Positions 10,242-17,633 of a DNA stretch of 24,756 nt are shown one piece after another; the first letter of the stretch is position 1, and each line of letters starts with the position of its first letter. This stretch comes from an uncultured Mollicutes bacterium (GTDB lineage Bacteria > Bacillota_I > Bacilli_A > ML615J-28 > CAG-313). The stretch spans positions 1 to 24,756 of the forward strand of contig UQBM01000024.1 in assembly GCA_900539265.1 (NCBI GenBank). Direction: 5' to 3'. Under the pieces are notes generated by a model. It was not told where the DNA came from and ran no database searches. It was given only the letters and a program-made list of their open reading frames with translations. The position numbers and the translations under genes are program-made.

Positions 10242-11917
10242 TAATCTGTTTTTTCAAGTAATGTAATGGTTTCGTCGATAACAAAATTGCAGGGAAAATT
10301 TAAGGCGTCAGAATCTATATCATACTTGATAGGAAAGGCGAAATTAATCGCCTTTATCAATCTGCCATCAGGTCTTTTCTCTGGATATAGCTCTATACTT
10401 TCTATTAATGCTCCCATTAATTCCTTTTTTACTGCATCAGTACAAGTTTCATAATACTCCTCAAAGTATTCAAACATCTTATAAACATTTTCAAAAGTAA
10501 TTCTATCACCTTTTACATTGTTTATCTTAACATCTATTTCTTGTATTAACACATCAATTTCATCTATTTCATTATACAACTTATACAATCTTTTTTCCAT
10601 ATCGTCATAGATATTATGATAACTTGGAGTATCAATATCTAATAGATCCATCTTCTCTGCTAACTTATTTTTAGCACCCTCAATTTGTCTTCTTCTTTTT
10701 TTAAGACTTTCTTTTTCTTTTTCAATATTACTAATATCAATCTCACTATTTAGTGCTTGTTTTAATGTATATGCAAACATTGGATTTCTTACAATATCTT
10801 TAACAATAGAAACGACAGTTGTATCTAAAAGAACTTCGCCAATTTGCTTATTATAATTACATTGTTTGCCATCTACTGGTGTTCGATGAGAGCAGCAATA
10901 ATAAAAATAGTCTGGATAATAAGTGCCATCACGTTTCTTTTTGCGATTTACTCTACCATACATTCCCGCTCCACAAATAGGACATTTTACGATACCAGAT
11001 AAAATGTGTTCATGTTCTAACGAGTGCTTCTTCTCATGTTTACCTCTTGATTTGTCTCTTTTCTTTTTAGCAATTTCCCATACTTCTTTTGTAACAATAC
11101 CTTCATGAACTCCTTCATTAAGCATAAATTCACTTTTTCTTACAGTTCTAAATTTATTTCTTGTTCCATCAATCTTTTCGGTCGCTCTTCTTCCATAAGA
11201 AATCATCCCCATATAGATTGGATTATCAATAACTTTTACAATAAATTCTGAAGTAAAAAATGGTAGTTTTGTGTTTAATCTAGGTTGTTTTACTACGCCT
11301 TGATTATTTAATGTTTTAGCAATTTGACCTGCTCCCATATTGCTATAAGCATATTTATCATAAATGAATTTAATAATCTCTGCTTCTTCTGGAACAACTT
11401 CTAAATAACCATTAACAAGTTTATATCCATAAGGAGCCATACCACCATTCCATTTACCTTCTCGAGCTTTCTGTCTTCTACCTTCCATGGTTTGAACTAG
11501 AATATTTTCTCTTTCTATTTCAGCTACAGCAGATAATACAGATATCATAAGTTTTCCACTATCTTTAGAAGAATCAATACCATCTTCTACACAAATTAAG
11601 TTAACACCATAATCTTGCATTAATTGTAATGAGGTTAATACATCTGCAGCGTTTCTTCCAAATCTTGATAATTTGAAAACTAAAATGTATTTAACATCAT
11701 CTAACTTACGTTCAATATCATTTAGCATACGAATAAAACTAGGACGACCTTCAATATTCTTTCCAGATTTACCTTCATCAGAATATTCTCTAAGAACTTT
11801 CATTCCCATATAGTCAGCATATTTCTTTAATTTGTCTTTTTGAGCATCTAACGAATATCCATCAACTTGCATTGAAGTAGATACTCTTGTGTAAATATAA
11901 CAACCTATGCTAGCCAT
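10241..11917 (-). CDS. large serine recombinase (integrase/transposase)
   Basis: The 558-residue protein has the catalytic domain at 5-150 (YTRVSTSMQ, nucleophile Ser13; FKLSRFGRN with R85 and R88), a recombinase DNA-binding domain around 160-290 and a zinc ribbon with C312, C315, a CC pair at 341-342 and C353. A coiled coil (about 395-480) follows and is the part that in this family governs integration versus excision. Such enzymes integrate elements at short att sites without host factors. ATG 11917 is preceded by GAAGGAGGAA. It follows a 61-codon ORF in the same transcript, driven by the perfect promoter at 12188-12216. All catalytic residues are present, so it is probably active. Confidence 0.95.
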   Translation of the reverse strand: MASIGCYIYTRVSTSMQVDGYSLDAQKDKLKKYADYMGMKVLREYSDEGKSGKNIEGRPSFIRMLNDIERKLDDVKYILVFKLSRFGRNAADVLTSLQLMQDYGVNLICVEDGIDSSKDSGKLMISVLSAVAEIERENILVQTMEGRRQKAREGKWNGGMAPYGYKLVNGYLEVVPEEAEIIKFIYDKYAYSNMGAGQIAKTLNNQGVVKQPRLNTKLPFFTSEFIVKVIDNPIYMGMISYGRRATEKIDGTRNKFRTVRKSEFMLNEGVHEGIVTKEVWEIAKKKRDKSRGKHEKKHSLEHEHILSGIVKCPICGAGMYGRVNRKKKRDGTYYPDYFYYCCSHRTPVDGKQCNYNKQIGEVLLDTTVVSIVKDIVRNPMFAYTLKQALNSEIDISNIEKEKESLKKRRRQIEGAKNKLAEKMDLLDIDTPSYHNIYDDMEKRLYKLYNEIDEIDVLIQEIDVKINNVKGDRITFENVYKMFEYFEEYYETCTDAVKKELMGALIESIELYPEKRPDGRLIKAINFAFPIKYDIDSDALNFPCNFVIDETITLLEKTD

Positions 11918-11919
11918 GA

Positions 11920-12105
11920 TTATTCCTCCTTCATTTTCTTTTTATCATTATTTAACCTATAAATCTTTGCACATACTTCTATAAATTTATTTAGATTAAT
12001 CATATCTTCTTTATTAAAACCAATTGGTTTTCCATTAATTAATTTGAAGCAACGCTTTGCATTTAATTCTTTATTTTCATTTTTAATTTCTAATCTTTTA
12101 TTCAA
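11920..12105 (-). CDS. small basic protein encoded ahead of the recombinase, unknown function
   Basis: The 61-residue, lysine-rich protein (KRCFKLINGKPIGFNKEDMI, 17-36) matches no family I can name. The start is a TTG (12103-12105) with AGGAGG (12117-12122) eleven bases upstream, a slightly long spacing. Its TAA at 11920-11922 lies two bases before the recombinase ATG, and the recombinase ribosome site lies inside its last codons, so the two are translationally coupled. A role as recombination directionality factor is a reasonable guess from size, charge and position, but is not shown by sequence. Confidence 0.65.
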   Translation of the reverse strand: MNKRLEIKNENKELNAKRCFKLINGKPIGFNKEDMINLNKFIEVCAKIYRLNNDKKKMKEE

Positions 12106-12134
12106 TAATTTATCTACCTCCTATTATGAAATTA

Positions 12135-12146
12135 TCCGCCTTCTAT
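12135..12146 (-). repeat. left copy of a 12-base inverted repeat in the divergent promoter region
   Basis: TCCGCCTTCTAT here is the exact reverse complement of ATAGAAGGCGGA at 12272-12283. In the recombinase mRNA leader it reads ATAGAAGGCGGA, upstream of the true AGGAGG site. Confidence 0.75.
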
Positions 12147-12148
12147 TT

Positions 12149-12159
12149 TTCTATAATAG
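12149..12159. promoter_or_regulatory. operator-like palindrome 1 (TCTATAATAGA)
   Basis: An 11-base palindrome with one central base, repeated 36 bases away as TCTATTATAGA (12185-12195). The likely binder is the XRE-type regulator encoded at 12290. Confidence 0.5.
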
Positions 12160-12184
12160 ATGTAAATAAATTACTTTTTGTGTT

Positions 12185-12195
12185 TCTATTATAGA
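12185..12195. promoter_or_regulatory. operator-like palindrome 2 (TCTATTATAGA)
   Basis: This palindrome contains the entire -10 box of the recombinase promoter. A half-related TATTATAGA at 12268-12276 sits at the start of the divergent transcript, so one regulator could control both directions. Confidence 0.55.
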
Positions 12196-12216
12196 TGAAT
12201 ATTTAATTTTTGTCAA
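12188..12216 (-). promoter_or_regulatory. promoter of the recombinase operon
   Basis: On the minus strand TTGACA (12211-12216), 17 bases, TATAAT (12188-12193): a perfect consensus. Its strength implies that it needs repression, consistent with the palindrome covering its -10 box. Confidence 0.92.
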
Positions 12217-12238
12217 TCTAAATACGTTAGCTTTTAAA

Positions 12239-12267
12239 TTGACTATATTATTCTAAAGTAGTATAAT
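12239..12267 (+). promoter_or_regulatory. promoter of the XRE regulator / AlbA_2 operon
   Basis: TTGACT (12239-12244), 17 bases, TATAAT (12262-12267). Transcription should begin near 12274, leaving a leader of only about 16 bases before the ATG at 12290. Confidence 0.9.
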
Positions 12268-12271
12268 TATT

Positions 12272-12283
12272 ATAGAAGGCGGA
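12272..12283 (+). repeat. right copy of the 12-base inverted repeat, overlapping the regulator's ribosome binding site
   Basis: ATAGAAGGCGGA here includes the AAGG that serves as ribosome binding site for the XRE gene (ATG 12290). Its inverted partner is at 12135-12146. Confidence 0.7.
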
Positions 12284-12289
12284 AAGAAT

Positions 12290-12652
12290 ATGAATAACGA
12301 ATTAACTACTAGAGAATATGTTTGTAAATACATTGATACTTGGTTGAAAGATCATAAAGTATCAACTAATAAATTTGCGATTGCAATTGGTGTAACTGCT
12401 TGCTCTGTTACTAGATGGAGAAATGGTGAATGTGCACCTGATTTAAACTTATTTAAGAAGATTTCTGATTATATGGATGTTCCAATTAATGAAATATTAG
12501 GCTTTGAATCTATTTCAAAATTAACTCCTAAACAAACAGAAATTTTATACAACTATGCTCATGATAAAGAATTTAAAAAATTGATAGATTCTTATCGTGA
12601 TGATGATGAAATTAGAATAACTTTAGATACGTTTATAAGAAGAATTAAGTAA
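12290..12652 (+). CDS. XRE-family (Cro/CI-like) helix-turn-helix regulator
   Basis: The 120-residue protein has a Cro/CI-type helix-turn-helix at about 20-72: NKFAIAIGVTACSVTRWRNG holds the turn and recognition helix, followed by the PDLNLFKKISDYMDVPINEI pattern of this family. A helical tail follows, probably for dimerization. It is transcribed away from the recombinase operon, and the shared promoter region carries palindromes at both start sites, so it is the probable repressor of excision/integration and of itself. The gene for the AlbA_2/ATPase protein follows after 12 bases. Confidence 0.9.
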   Translation: MNNELTTREYVCKYIDTWLKDHKVSTNKFAIAIGVTACSVTRWRNGECAPDLNLFKKISDYMDVPINEILGFESISKLTPKQTEILYNYAHDKEFKKLIDSYRDDDEIRITLDTFIRRIK

Positions 12653-12664
12653 AGGGAGGATATC

Positions 12665-14188
12665 ATGTTTGATTTAAATCAATTTAATAAACTTAAAGAA
12701 AACAATCAACTTGAAGTAAAACAATCAGTTCAAGTCATTCCTAACTCTATATGGGAAACATATAGTGCTTTTTGTAATTCTTATGGTGGTACTATTTTAT
12801 TAGGTGTTGGAGAGGATAAAAATAAGAATTTATTTACATGTGGATTAAATGAAAATCAAGCTAATAATCTCTTAAAATCTTTTTGGGATACAATTAATAA
12901 TCAAACTAAAGTAAGTATCAATTTATTATCTGATAAAGATGTTCAAATACATAAACTAAATAATGATTACATTGTTGTTATCAATGTTCCTCAAGCTGAT
13001 AAATCAATTAAACCAGTTTATATCAATAACAATCCATTATTTGCTTATCGTAGAAATCATGAAGGTGACTATCGCTGTACTAAAATAGAAATACAAGCGA
13101 TGCTTCGTGACCAAGATGAACAATCAAATGATAGTTATATGATTGAAGAAATGAACTTATCTGTTATTAACCAAGACACTTTAGCAAAATATCGAACTGG
13201 TTATAACCAATACCACAAAGAAGATCATCCATTTGTTAAAGATGACAATGAAAACTTCTTAATCCATATCGGTGCTGCTAAACGTGATAGAAATGGTATT
13301 GTGCATCCTACAAAAGCTGGATTATTAATGTTTGGTAACTTCTACGATATCACTAATGTTTATCCTAATTATTTTCTAGATTATCAAGATCATAGAAACT
13401 TAGAAGGCGATGATATGCGATGGTCATTTAGAATCACTTCTACTAATGGAGATTGGAGTGGAAACTTATACGATTTCTATTATCGAATTACTTTTAAATT
13501 AACTGAAGATATCGCAGTACCATTTAAAATGAATGGTATGTTCCGTGATGACTCTTCTCCAATGAAAAAGGCAATTCGTGAAGCATTATGTAACACACTA
13601 TCAAATGCTGATTATCATGGTGAATTAGGTTTAGTTATTAAACAATATCACGACAAATTAGTTTTCTCTAATCCTGGTATACTTGCTATGCCATTAGACA
13701 AAATATTATTAGGTGGAGAATCAAAAGCAAGAAATAGAACAATTCTAAATATCTTCTCTTTTGTAAATATTGGTGAACGTGCAGGAAGTGGATATCCATT
13801 AATTCTTAATGCTACGAAAGAAGGTAATTACCCTACTCCTGAACTATTTGATGATTTTAATCCTGATGTAACTAAGTTAACTATATTTATCAAAAAATCT
13901 ATTTCACAAGATGAAAATCCGGACATTGACATCCAAAAACCGGACATTGACGCTCAAAAACCGGACATTACTTCATTGATTAATAAAATTGATTGTCAAA
14001 ATAATGTTAAAATTCATTTATTAACTATATACAATAAGTTAGGTAATACAGTATTTGGTCGTGGGGATGTCATAGAAGTTACATCTTCTGGTAAATCACA
14101 AGCATCTATATATATCAAACTTCTAAAAGATAGTAACCTAATTGAGCCAGTTACTGGTCATGGTAAAGGTAAATACAAATTCAAATAA
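12665..14188 (+). CDS. AlbA_2 (Schlafen-type) domain protein with C-terminal ATP-binding and winged-helix parts
   Basis: The 507-residue protein starts with an AlbA_2 domain (EVKQSVQVIPNSIWETYSAF and GGTILLGVGE, about 17-50), known as a nucleic-acid binding domain in transcriptional regulators and Schlafen-like proteins. A HATPase-like part follows: IREALCNTLSNADYHG (304-319) and GERAGSGYP (370-378). Three 7-residue repeats starting PDID (419-439) form a linker to a winged-helix-like end (about 450-505). GGGAGG precedes the ATG by six bases. It shares a transcript with the XRE regulator and ends at a strong terminator. Such genes are frequent in mobile elements; regulation or defence roles are both possible. 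Confidence 0.82.
   Translation: MFDLNQFNKLKENNQLEVKQSVQVIPNSIWETYSAFCNSYGGTILLGVGEDKNKNLFTCGLNENQANNLLKSFWDTINNQTKVSINLLSDKDVQIHKLNNDYIVVINVPQADKSIKPVYINNNPLFAYRRNHEGDYRCTKIEIQAMLRDQDEQSNDSYMIEEMNLSVINQDTLAKYRTGYNQYHKEDHPFVKDDNENFLIHIGAAKRDRNGIVHPTKAGLLMFGNFYDITNVYPNYFLDYQDHRNLEGDDMRWSFRITSTNGDWSGNLYDFYYRITFKLTEDIAVPFKMNGMFRDDSSPMKKAIREALCNTLSNADYHGELGLVIKQYHDKLVFSNPGILAMPLDKILLGGESKARNRTILNIFSFVNIGERAGSGYPLILNATKEGNYPTPELFDDFNPDVTKLTIFIKKSISQDENPDIDIQKPDIDAQKPDITSLINKIDCQNNVKIHLLTIYNKLGNTVFGRGDVIEVTSSGKSQASIYIKLLKDSNLIEPVTGHGKGKYKFK
13919..13981 (+). repeat. three tandem 21-base repeats inside the AlbA_2 protein gene
   Basis: CCGGACATT begins at 13919, 13940 and 13961, an exact 21-base period, encoding PDIDIQK, PDIDAQK and PDITSLI. 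The frame is kept, so copy number can change without breaking the gene. Confidence 0.9.
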
Positions 14189-14196
14189 CAATCATT

Positions 14197-14225
14197 AGCA
14201 TCTACATTCGTGTAGGTGCTTTTTT
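14197..14225 (+). terminator. intrinsic terminator of the XRE/AlbA_2 operon
   Basis: Stem AGCATCTACA (14197-14206) with TGTAGGTGCT (14211-14220), one wobble pair, a TTCG tetraloop, and TTTTT directly after. It lies just past the stop at 14188. Confidence 0.92.
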
Positions 14226-14270
14226 GTTTAAAATAATTTGATATTTAACTTAACCAAAAAAACTAAATCG

Positions 14271-14350
14271 AAATGGGTATCCCATTTGCGAAACTTAGAG
14301 AGGTAACCAAAAATTGGCTACATCTCTTATCCTGTTGATATTTCTATCAA
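14271..14350. repeat. cluster of three hairpins 3' of the relaxase gene
   Basis: Three separate inverted repeats lie within 80 noncoding bases. First, AAATGGG/CCCATTT (14271-14287). Second, an imperfect 14-base stem, AGAGAGGTAACCAA with TTGGCTACATCTCT (14297-14327, 12 of 14 matching). Third, TTGATA/TATCAA (14335-14350). On the minus strand the first is followed by a short T run (TTTTTTT) and might end relaxase transcription. The cluster as a whole resembles an origin of transfer or a recombination end; the sequence cannot decide. Confidence 0.55.
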
Positions 14351-14372
14351 ACTAACTAAAAATAACTAATGT

Positions 14373-15590
14373 TTACATCTCATTTTCTAGTTCATCTCTA
14401 TCTATTAAACCTTGTTCAATTAGTCTTTCAATTTCAGCATTTCTCATCTTAATTTGAAATTCTAAGAATACCTCATAAGCTTCGTTATATACTTCATCTG
14501 CTATTTCAAAAGCTTTAGTTAATAGATAAGCAGTTTTCTTAAGTTCAGCACGTCTACGATATTTTTCATTTTTAATATTTTTAAGTTCTTCATATTCTTT
14601 ATTTCTTTTGCTAATTATTTCTTTAATAATTACATTTCCCATCCTTCGATATAGATCCTTTTTAAATTTAGGCTCATATAAATATTCATTTTCATCTAGA
14701 TTATATTTTCTACATTTCTTCTTTAACTTTTCATCACGCTCTTTAATAGAATCTAATATAACTTTATAATCTTCAGCATAAACACTTTTCTCTAATATTA
14801 AAGTTGTAATGTTATCAATTCTTTCTTTTAATGGTTTCATATTTAATGAATCATAACCAGTTCTTCCTTCTTTAGGAATTTCCTCAAATAAGCCTTTTAA
14901 AAGCCATTTAAGACTACTTTCAAACTCATCAAAGGATTTATCAGCCAGCTCTAATTTTAAAGATTCTAAAAGCTTTTTCCGTTTAATCTTTAAATCTTCC
15001 ATTGGTGAGTTAAAATAGTTTTCAGCATTTAGTTTTAATTCTTTAACTGCAGTTATAGGAATCTTTCCACGATGAAACTTATATTCCTTTTTTCTATGAT
15101 TATAAAATGTTGGTTCTTTTTCAAAAAATGAAATATGAATATGTCTATTATCAGTGTTTTCATGAAGGCCAGCATACCAAATAATATTCTTAGGATTTAA
15201 GTTAGCACTCTTAAAGAATTTAGGTAGTATGTTATTTAATAAACCAATTGCTTGTTCAAAGTGGAACAAGTGTTCTTTACCAAACAACTCTTCAAAGCTA
15301 ATTACCATATCCCAAATACAACTTTTAGTTTCTTTTAACATTTTTCTTAATGATTTAATATCTTGTTTTGATAATAAGCCATTACTATCAAACACACCTG
15401 AAGATTTATCATTATCATCCATATAAGATACATAATCATAAGTTCTTGATTCGGTTATTCCTTTAGATACATAACCTATATAATCATTACCACTTGATGA
15501 TGAATAAAAATCTCTATCAGTACTATCTACGTTATAGTAATGTAATTTAGCTACAACTGTTTGAGGTGTTCTACTTATTTGAATCACCAC
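14373..15590 (-). CDS. MobL-family relaxase
   Basis: The 405-residue protein carries the MobL signature: a YVSYMDDNDKSSGVFDSNGL region, WDMVISFEE, and the metal-binding HENTDNRHIHISFFEKEP block (about 147-164) with the HxH pair. The N-terminal half is therefore a relaxase that would nick one strand at oriT and start transfer using another element's conjugation machinery. The rest is rich in charged helices. The called start is GTG (15590) right after AAGGGGTG. Its first 20 bases overlap the end of the accessory gene, so the two are coupled. No tyrosine nucleophile could be assigned with confidence. Confidence 0.85.
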   Translation of the reverse strand: MVIQISRTPQTVVAKLHYYNVDSTDRDFYSSSSGNDYIGYVSKGITESRTYDYVSYMDDNDKSSGVFDSNGLLSKQDIKSLRKMLKETKSCIWDMVISFEELFGKEHLFHFEQAIGLLNNILPKFFKSANLNPKNIIWYAGLHENTDNRHIHISFFEKEPTFYNHRKKEYKFHRGKIPITAVKELKLNAENYFNSPMEDLKIKRKKLLESLKLELADKSFDEFESSLKWLLKGLFEEIPKEGRTGYDSLNMKPLKERIDNITTLILEKSVYAEDYKVILDSIKERDEKLKKKCRKYNLDENEYLYEPKFKKDLYRRMGNVIIKEIISKRNKEYEELKNIKNEKYRRRAELKKTAYLLTKAFEIADEVYNEAYEVFLEFQIKMRNAEIERLIEQGLIDRDELENEM

Positions 15591-16101
15591 CCCTTAATCT
15601 ATCTGGTAGTTCATCAAATAGACCTTTATCTAAATCATCTTTTGAGATTTTATCAAATAATTTTCTAGGATATACCATATGATAAATTGAACCTAGTACT
15701 TTATCATAATGCACAGTTAATGAATCAATCTTTTTACTAAGTCTAGCTACTACTCCTCTTGTTGTCATAAATTCATCTTTAAGAGTTTGTTTTAACTCAT
15801 CAAATAGTTCAGTAACTAACTCATTACAATCATCATTACTAAACATATCTTTAATTTCATCAATCTTCTTAGATAACTCATCTAATTTAATTAATGATTC
15901 ACTTTCTTTCATAGACACATTTCTTTCTTGATTCTTTTTAGTTTCTAATCCAAGCATTATAAGATTTCTTAAATAATCACTTTTATTAGTTAAACCTAAA
16001 CTTTCAAAATCTTCATTTAATGCATCTACATCTTCTTTCTTGTTAATGTACAGTTGTGTACTATGAAAATCTACTTTTCTTTTTTCCTCTATAATAATCA
16101 T
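15571..16101 (-). CDS. mobilization accessory protein (ribbon-helix-helix-like)
   Basis: The 176-residue protein begins with a short beta strand (DFHSTQLYINKKE) and a helix pair (LGLTNKSDYLRNLIMLGLE, 35-53) that fits a ribbon-helix-helix or MobC-like DNA-binding head. A long coiled-coil-like middle (about 55-140) and an acidic tail follow. Its position directly ahead of and overlapping the relaxase gene is where relaxosome accessory genes normally lie; it probably binds oriT. The ATG at 16101 touches AAGGAG without spacing, so the true start could be a few codons later. Confidence 0.65.
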   Translation of the reverse strand: MIIIEEKRKVDFHSTQLYINKKEDVDALNEDFESLGLTNKSDYLRNLIMLGLETKKNQERNVSMKESESLIKLDELSKKIDEIKDMFSNDDCNELVTELFDELKQTLKDEFMTTRGVVARLSKKIDSLTVHYDKVLGSIYHMVYPRKLFDKISKDDLDKGLFDELPDRLRGGDSNK

Positions 16102-16176
16102 CTCCTTTTCTTTGTAGATTTAATTAATACAAGCACACTTATATATTTATATATATTAATAAATGTGTCTGTAATA

Positions 16177-16196
16177 AGAGCTTATATATAAGCTCT
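16177..16196. repeat. perfect 20-base palindrome
   Basis: AGAGCTTATATATAAGCTCT is its own reverse complement. It lies about 75 bases upstream of the mobilization accessory gene and could be a protein-binding site or a hairpin. Confidence 0.85.
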
Positions 16197-16260
16197 ATAA
16201 AAAATAAGAATTGTAACCAAAAGTAACTAATTTAAATGAATGTAATCAACTCCTTTCATC

Positions 16261-16304
16261 CCCCTTCACTAACCTATACTAAATTTCACCCATAAGTGAA
16301 GGGG
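16261..16304. repeat. 10-base inverted repeat with 24-base loop
   Basis: CCCCTTCACT (16261-16270) and AGTGAAGGGG (16295-16304) are perfect arms and locally GC-rich in an AT-rich region. The loop contains the first TATACTAAATTTCACCC copy. Confidence 0.8.
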
Positions 16305-16435
16305 TCCAACTTTAAATTTTTTTTATTTTTTTATAAATGTGTCTATGAAAGCTTATATTTGCCTTCAAAGGAATATACTAATTTTCACCCTTCATTACCA
16401 CCTTAGAATTAATTTTTTTTTATTTTTTTGCATAA

Positions 16436-16467
16436 TAAAAGACTTGCCTCATTATGAAACAAGCCTT
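16436..16467 (-). terminator. intrinsic terminator ending the cargo operon
   Basis: On the minus strand AAGGCTTG pairs with CAAGTCTT (one G-U) over an inner TCAT/ATGA pairing, followed by TTATTATG and further AT-rich sequence. It lies 15 bases after the stop of the winged-helix gene. Confidence 0.7.
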
Positions 16468-16482
16468 GTGCTTAATATTTAA

Positions 16483-17001
16483 TTATTTTGAAAGAAACTT
16501 TTCTCTTCTCTTTCTTAGTTCTTCTTTATGATCTTTTAATATTTCAAATTGGTTGATTCTTTCTTCTAGGTCTAAATCTGGATGTAATTTAAAATCCATC
16601 CAGTCCCAATCTCTAAATCCATAAGGATTAGTAATATCATAAAGTAAATCTAAAGTTAATTCTTTCCCGGTTTTAATTCTAGGTTCACCAATATAAGTAA
16701 TTTTATTGCCTGATTGTCTTCCATTAATAAAACAGGGTTCTACTTTAATTAGTTCTTTATCGGCTAATTCTTTAATTATCTTTTGAATAGTTCTATCACT
16801 AACTGCAAGCCTAGAGGATAAATAATTTACTTTAATTGGATTACCACTATTATCGATAATATGATTCAAAATGATTTCTTTTCGTTCACTAAGAGTTGGC
16901 TTTCGATAATGATAAATAGTTGTTCTTAAAGTTTCATCATATACTTCTAATATAACTATTCCATATTTACGATAGTTTTCATTTTCTGTTGTATAATACA
17001 T
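16483..17001 (-). CDS. winged helix-turn-helix DNA-binding protein
   Basis: The 172-residue protein has a winged helix at about 36-105: LSERKEIILNHIIDNSG forms helix 1, VNYLSSRLAVSDRTIQKIIK is the turn and recognition helix, and KELIKVEP...NKITYIG is the wing. The C-terminus is acidic then basic. I start it at ATG 17001, two bases after the stop of the upstream gene (TAA 17004-17006); a TTG extension to 17046 is unlikely. This tight junction makes it the last gene of the cargo operon, possibly its own regulator. A role in element replication is an alternative, since repeat-rich DNA follows downstream. Confidence 0.72.
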   Translation of the reverse strand: MYYTTENENYRKYGIVILEVYDETLRTTIYHYRKPTLSERKEIILNHIIDNSGNPIKVNYLSSRLAVSDRTIQKIIKELADKELIKVEPCFINGRQSGNKITYIGEPRIKTGKELTLDLLYDITNPYGFRDWDWMDFKLHPDLDLEERINQFEILKDHKEELRKRREKFLSK

Positions 17002-17003
17002 AG

Positions 17004-17630
17004 TTATTTTACCATTTTGCTTAATTGTTCTAAGAAATAAAAACAATTATCATGTAATATATTTAAATATTTAAGGGATTGAATATCAATATTTTTTAAT
17101 ATATACAATATTTCATTATCTTGATTACACATAACATATGTATTCTTAAAATCAATATTAATTAATGAGTCATTATCAAATTTATCCCAAATTTTCAACT
17201 TTGATTGTTTATTATCTTTTGAAATAGGATATCTATAAAAATCACTTTTTGAATCAATTTTATTAAATTTCTCTAGTTGTTTTTTAATTTGATTAATTGC
17301 CTTTTCATCAAAATTTGGAAACAAAGAATTGATGGTATTAATCTCAATATATTTATTAATTAAAATAAGTAATGAATGAGTTCTACTTAAATCAAAAACG
17401 TTCCCGCTATTAATTTCTATTTTTAAATCTTCCACAATATTTTGCGGTTTTACACTTAAAAGAATTATTGCTTTTAATAACAATTCTAAAGTATGCCTTT
17501 CTAAATATAGTAAAGGATAGATGATGGATGGATTATTATCGTTTAATAAATCCTTTTTTAATTTTTCACATGCATCGAAATAATTCAATGCACAATAATA
17601 CATTTTTTTTGCAATTGTTATATTTTTCAT
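17004..17630 (-). CDS. HEPN-like all-helical protein, unknown function
   Basis: The 208-residue protein is predicted almost all helical. YPLLYLERHTLELLLKAIIL (38-57) and SRTHSLLILINKYIE (82-96) resemble the helices of HEPN-type proteins, many of which are RNases in toxin and phage defence systems. The canonical catalytic RxxxxH (4-6 spaced) is not present by my reading: R45 lies next to H46, and R83 is two residues from H85. The protein may thus be a non-catalytic relative. It starts three bases after the methyltransferase stop codon and is followed two bases later by the winged-helix gene, so it belongs to the operon. I do not recognise it as a named family. Confidence 0.6.
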   Translation of the reverse strand: MKNITIAKKMYYCALNYFDACEKLKKDLLNDNNPSIIYPLLYLERHTLELLLKAIILLSVKPQNIVEDLKIEINSGNVFDLSRTHSLLILINKYIEINTINSLFPNFDEKAINQIKKQLEKFNKIDSKSDFYRYPISKDNKQSKLKIWDKFDNDSLINIDFKNTYVMCNQDNEILYILKNIDIQSLKYLNILHDNCFYFLEQLSKMVK

Positions 17631-17633
17631 ATA

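Larger units (their letters stand above)
16102..16435. other. repeat-rich gene-free region upstream of the mobilization genes (candidate oriT or replication/control region)
   Basis: No gene is visible. It contains a perfect 20-base palindrome (16177-16196), an inverted repeat CCCCTTCACT/AGTGAAGGGG (16261-16270 and 16295-16304), two copies of ATAAATGTGTCT, each followed by AGCTTATAT (16159-16190 and 16333-16358), two near-identical 17-base blocks TATACTAAWTTTCACCC (16275-16291 and 16374-16390), and two long T tracts after them. The last two sets have the same ~99-base spacing, so part of the region was duplicated. Relaxase operons often have oriT just upstream. Confidence 0.6.

Noticed and set aside
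16177..16435. CRISPR array or iterons
   Set aside because: The repeats are few, uneven in spacing and diverged, with no cas genes; they do not form a regular array.
17002..17046. Longer start for the winged-helix protein
   Set aside because: It would require a TTG without a ribosome site and a 43-base overlap; ATG 17001 directly follows the upstream stop.
10241..17046. Complete conjugative element
   Set aside because: A relaxase is present but no coupling protein or type IV secretion genes are visible, so only mobilizable status is supported within the window.
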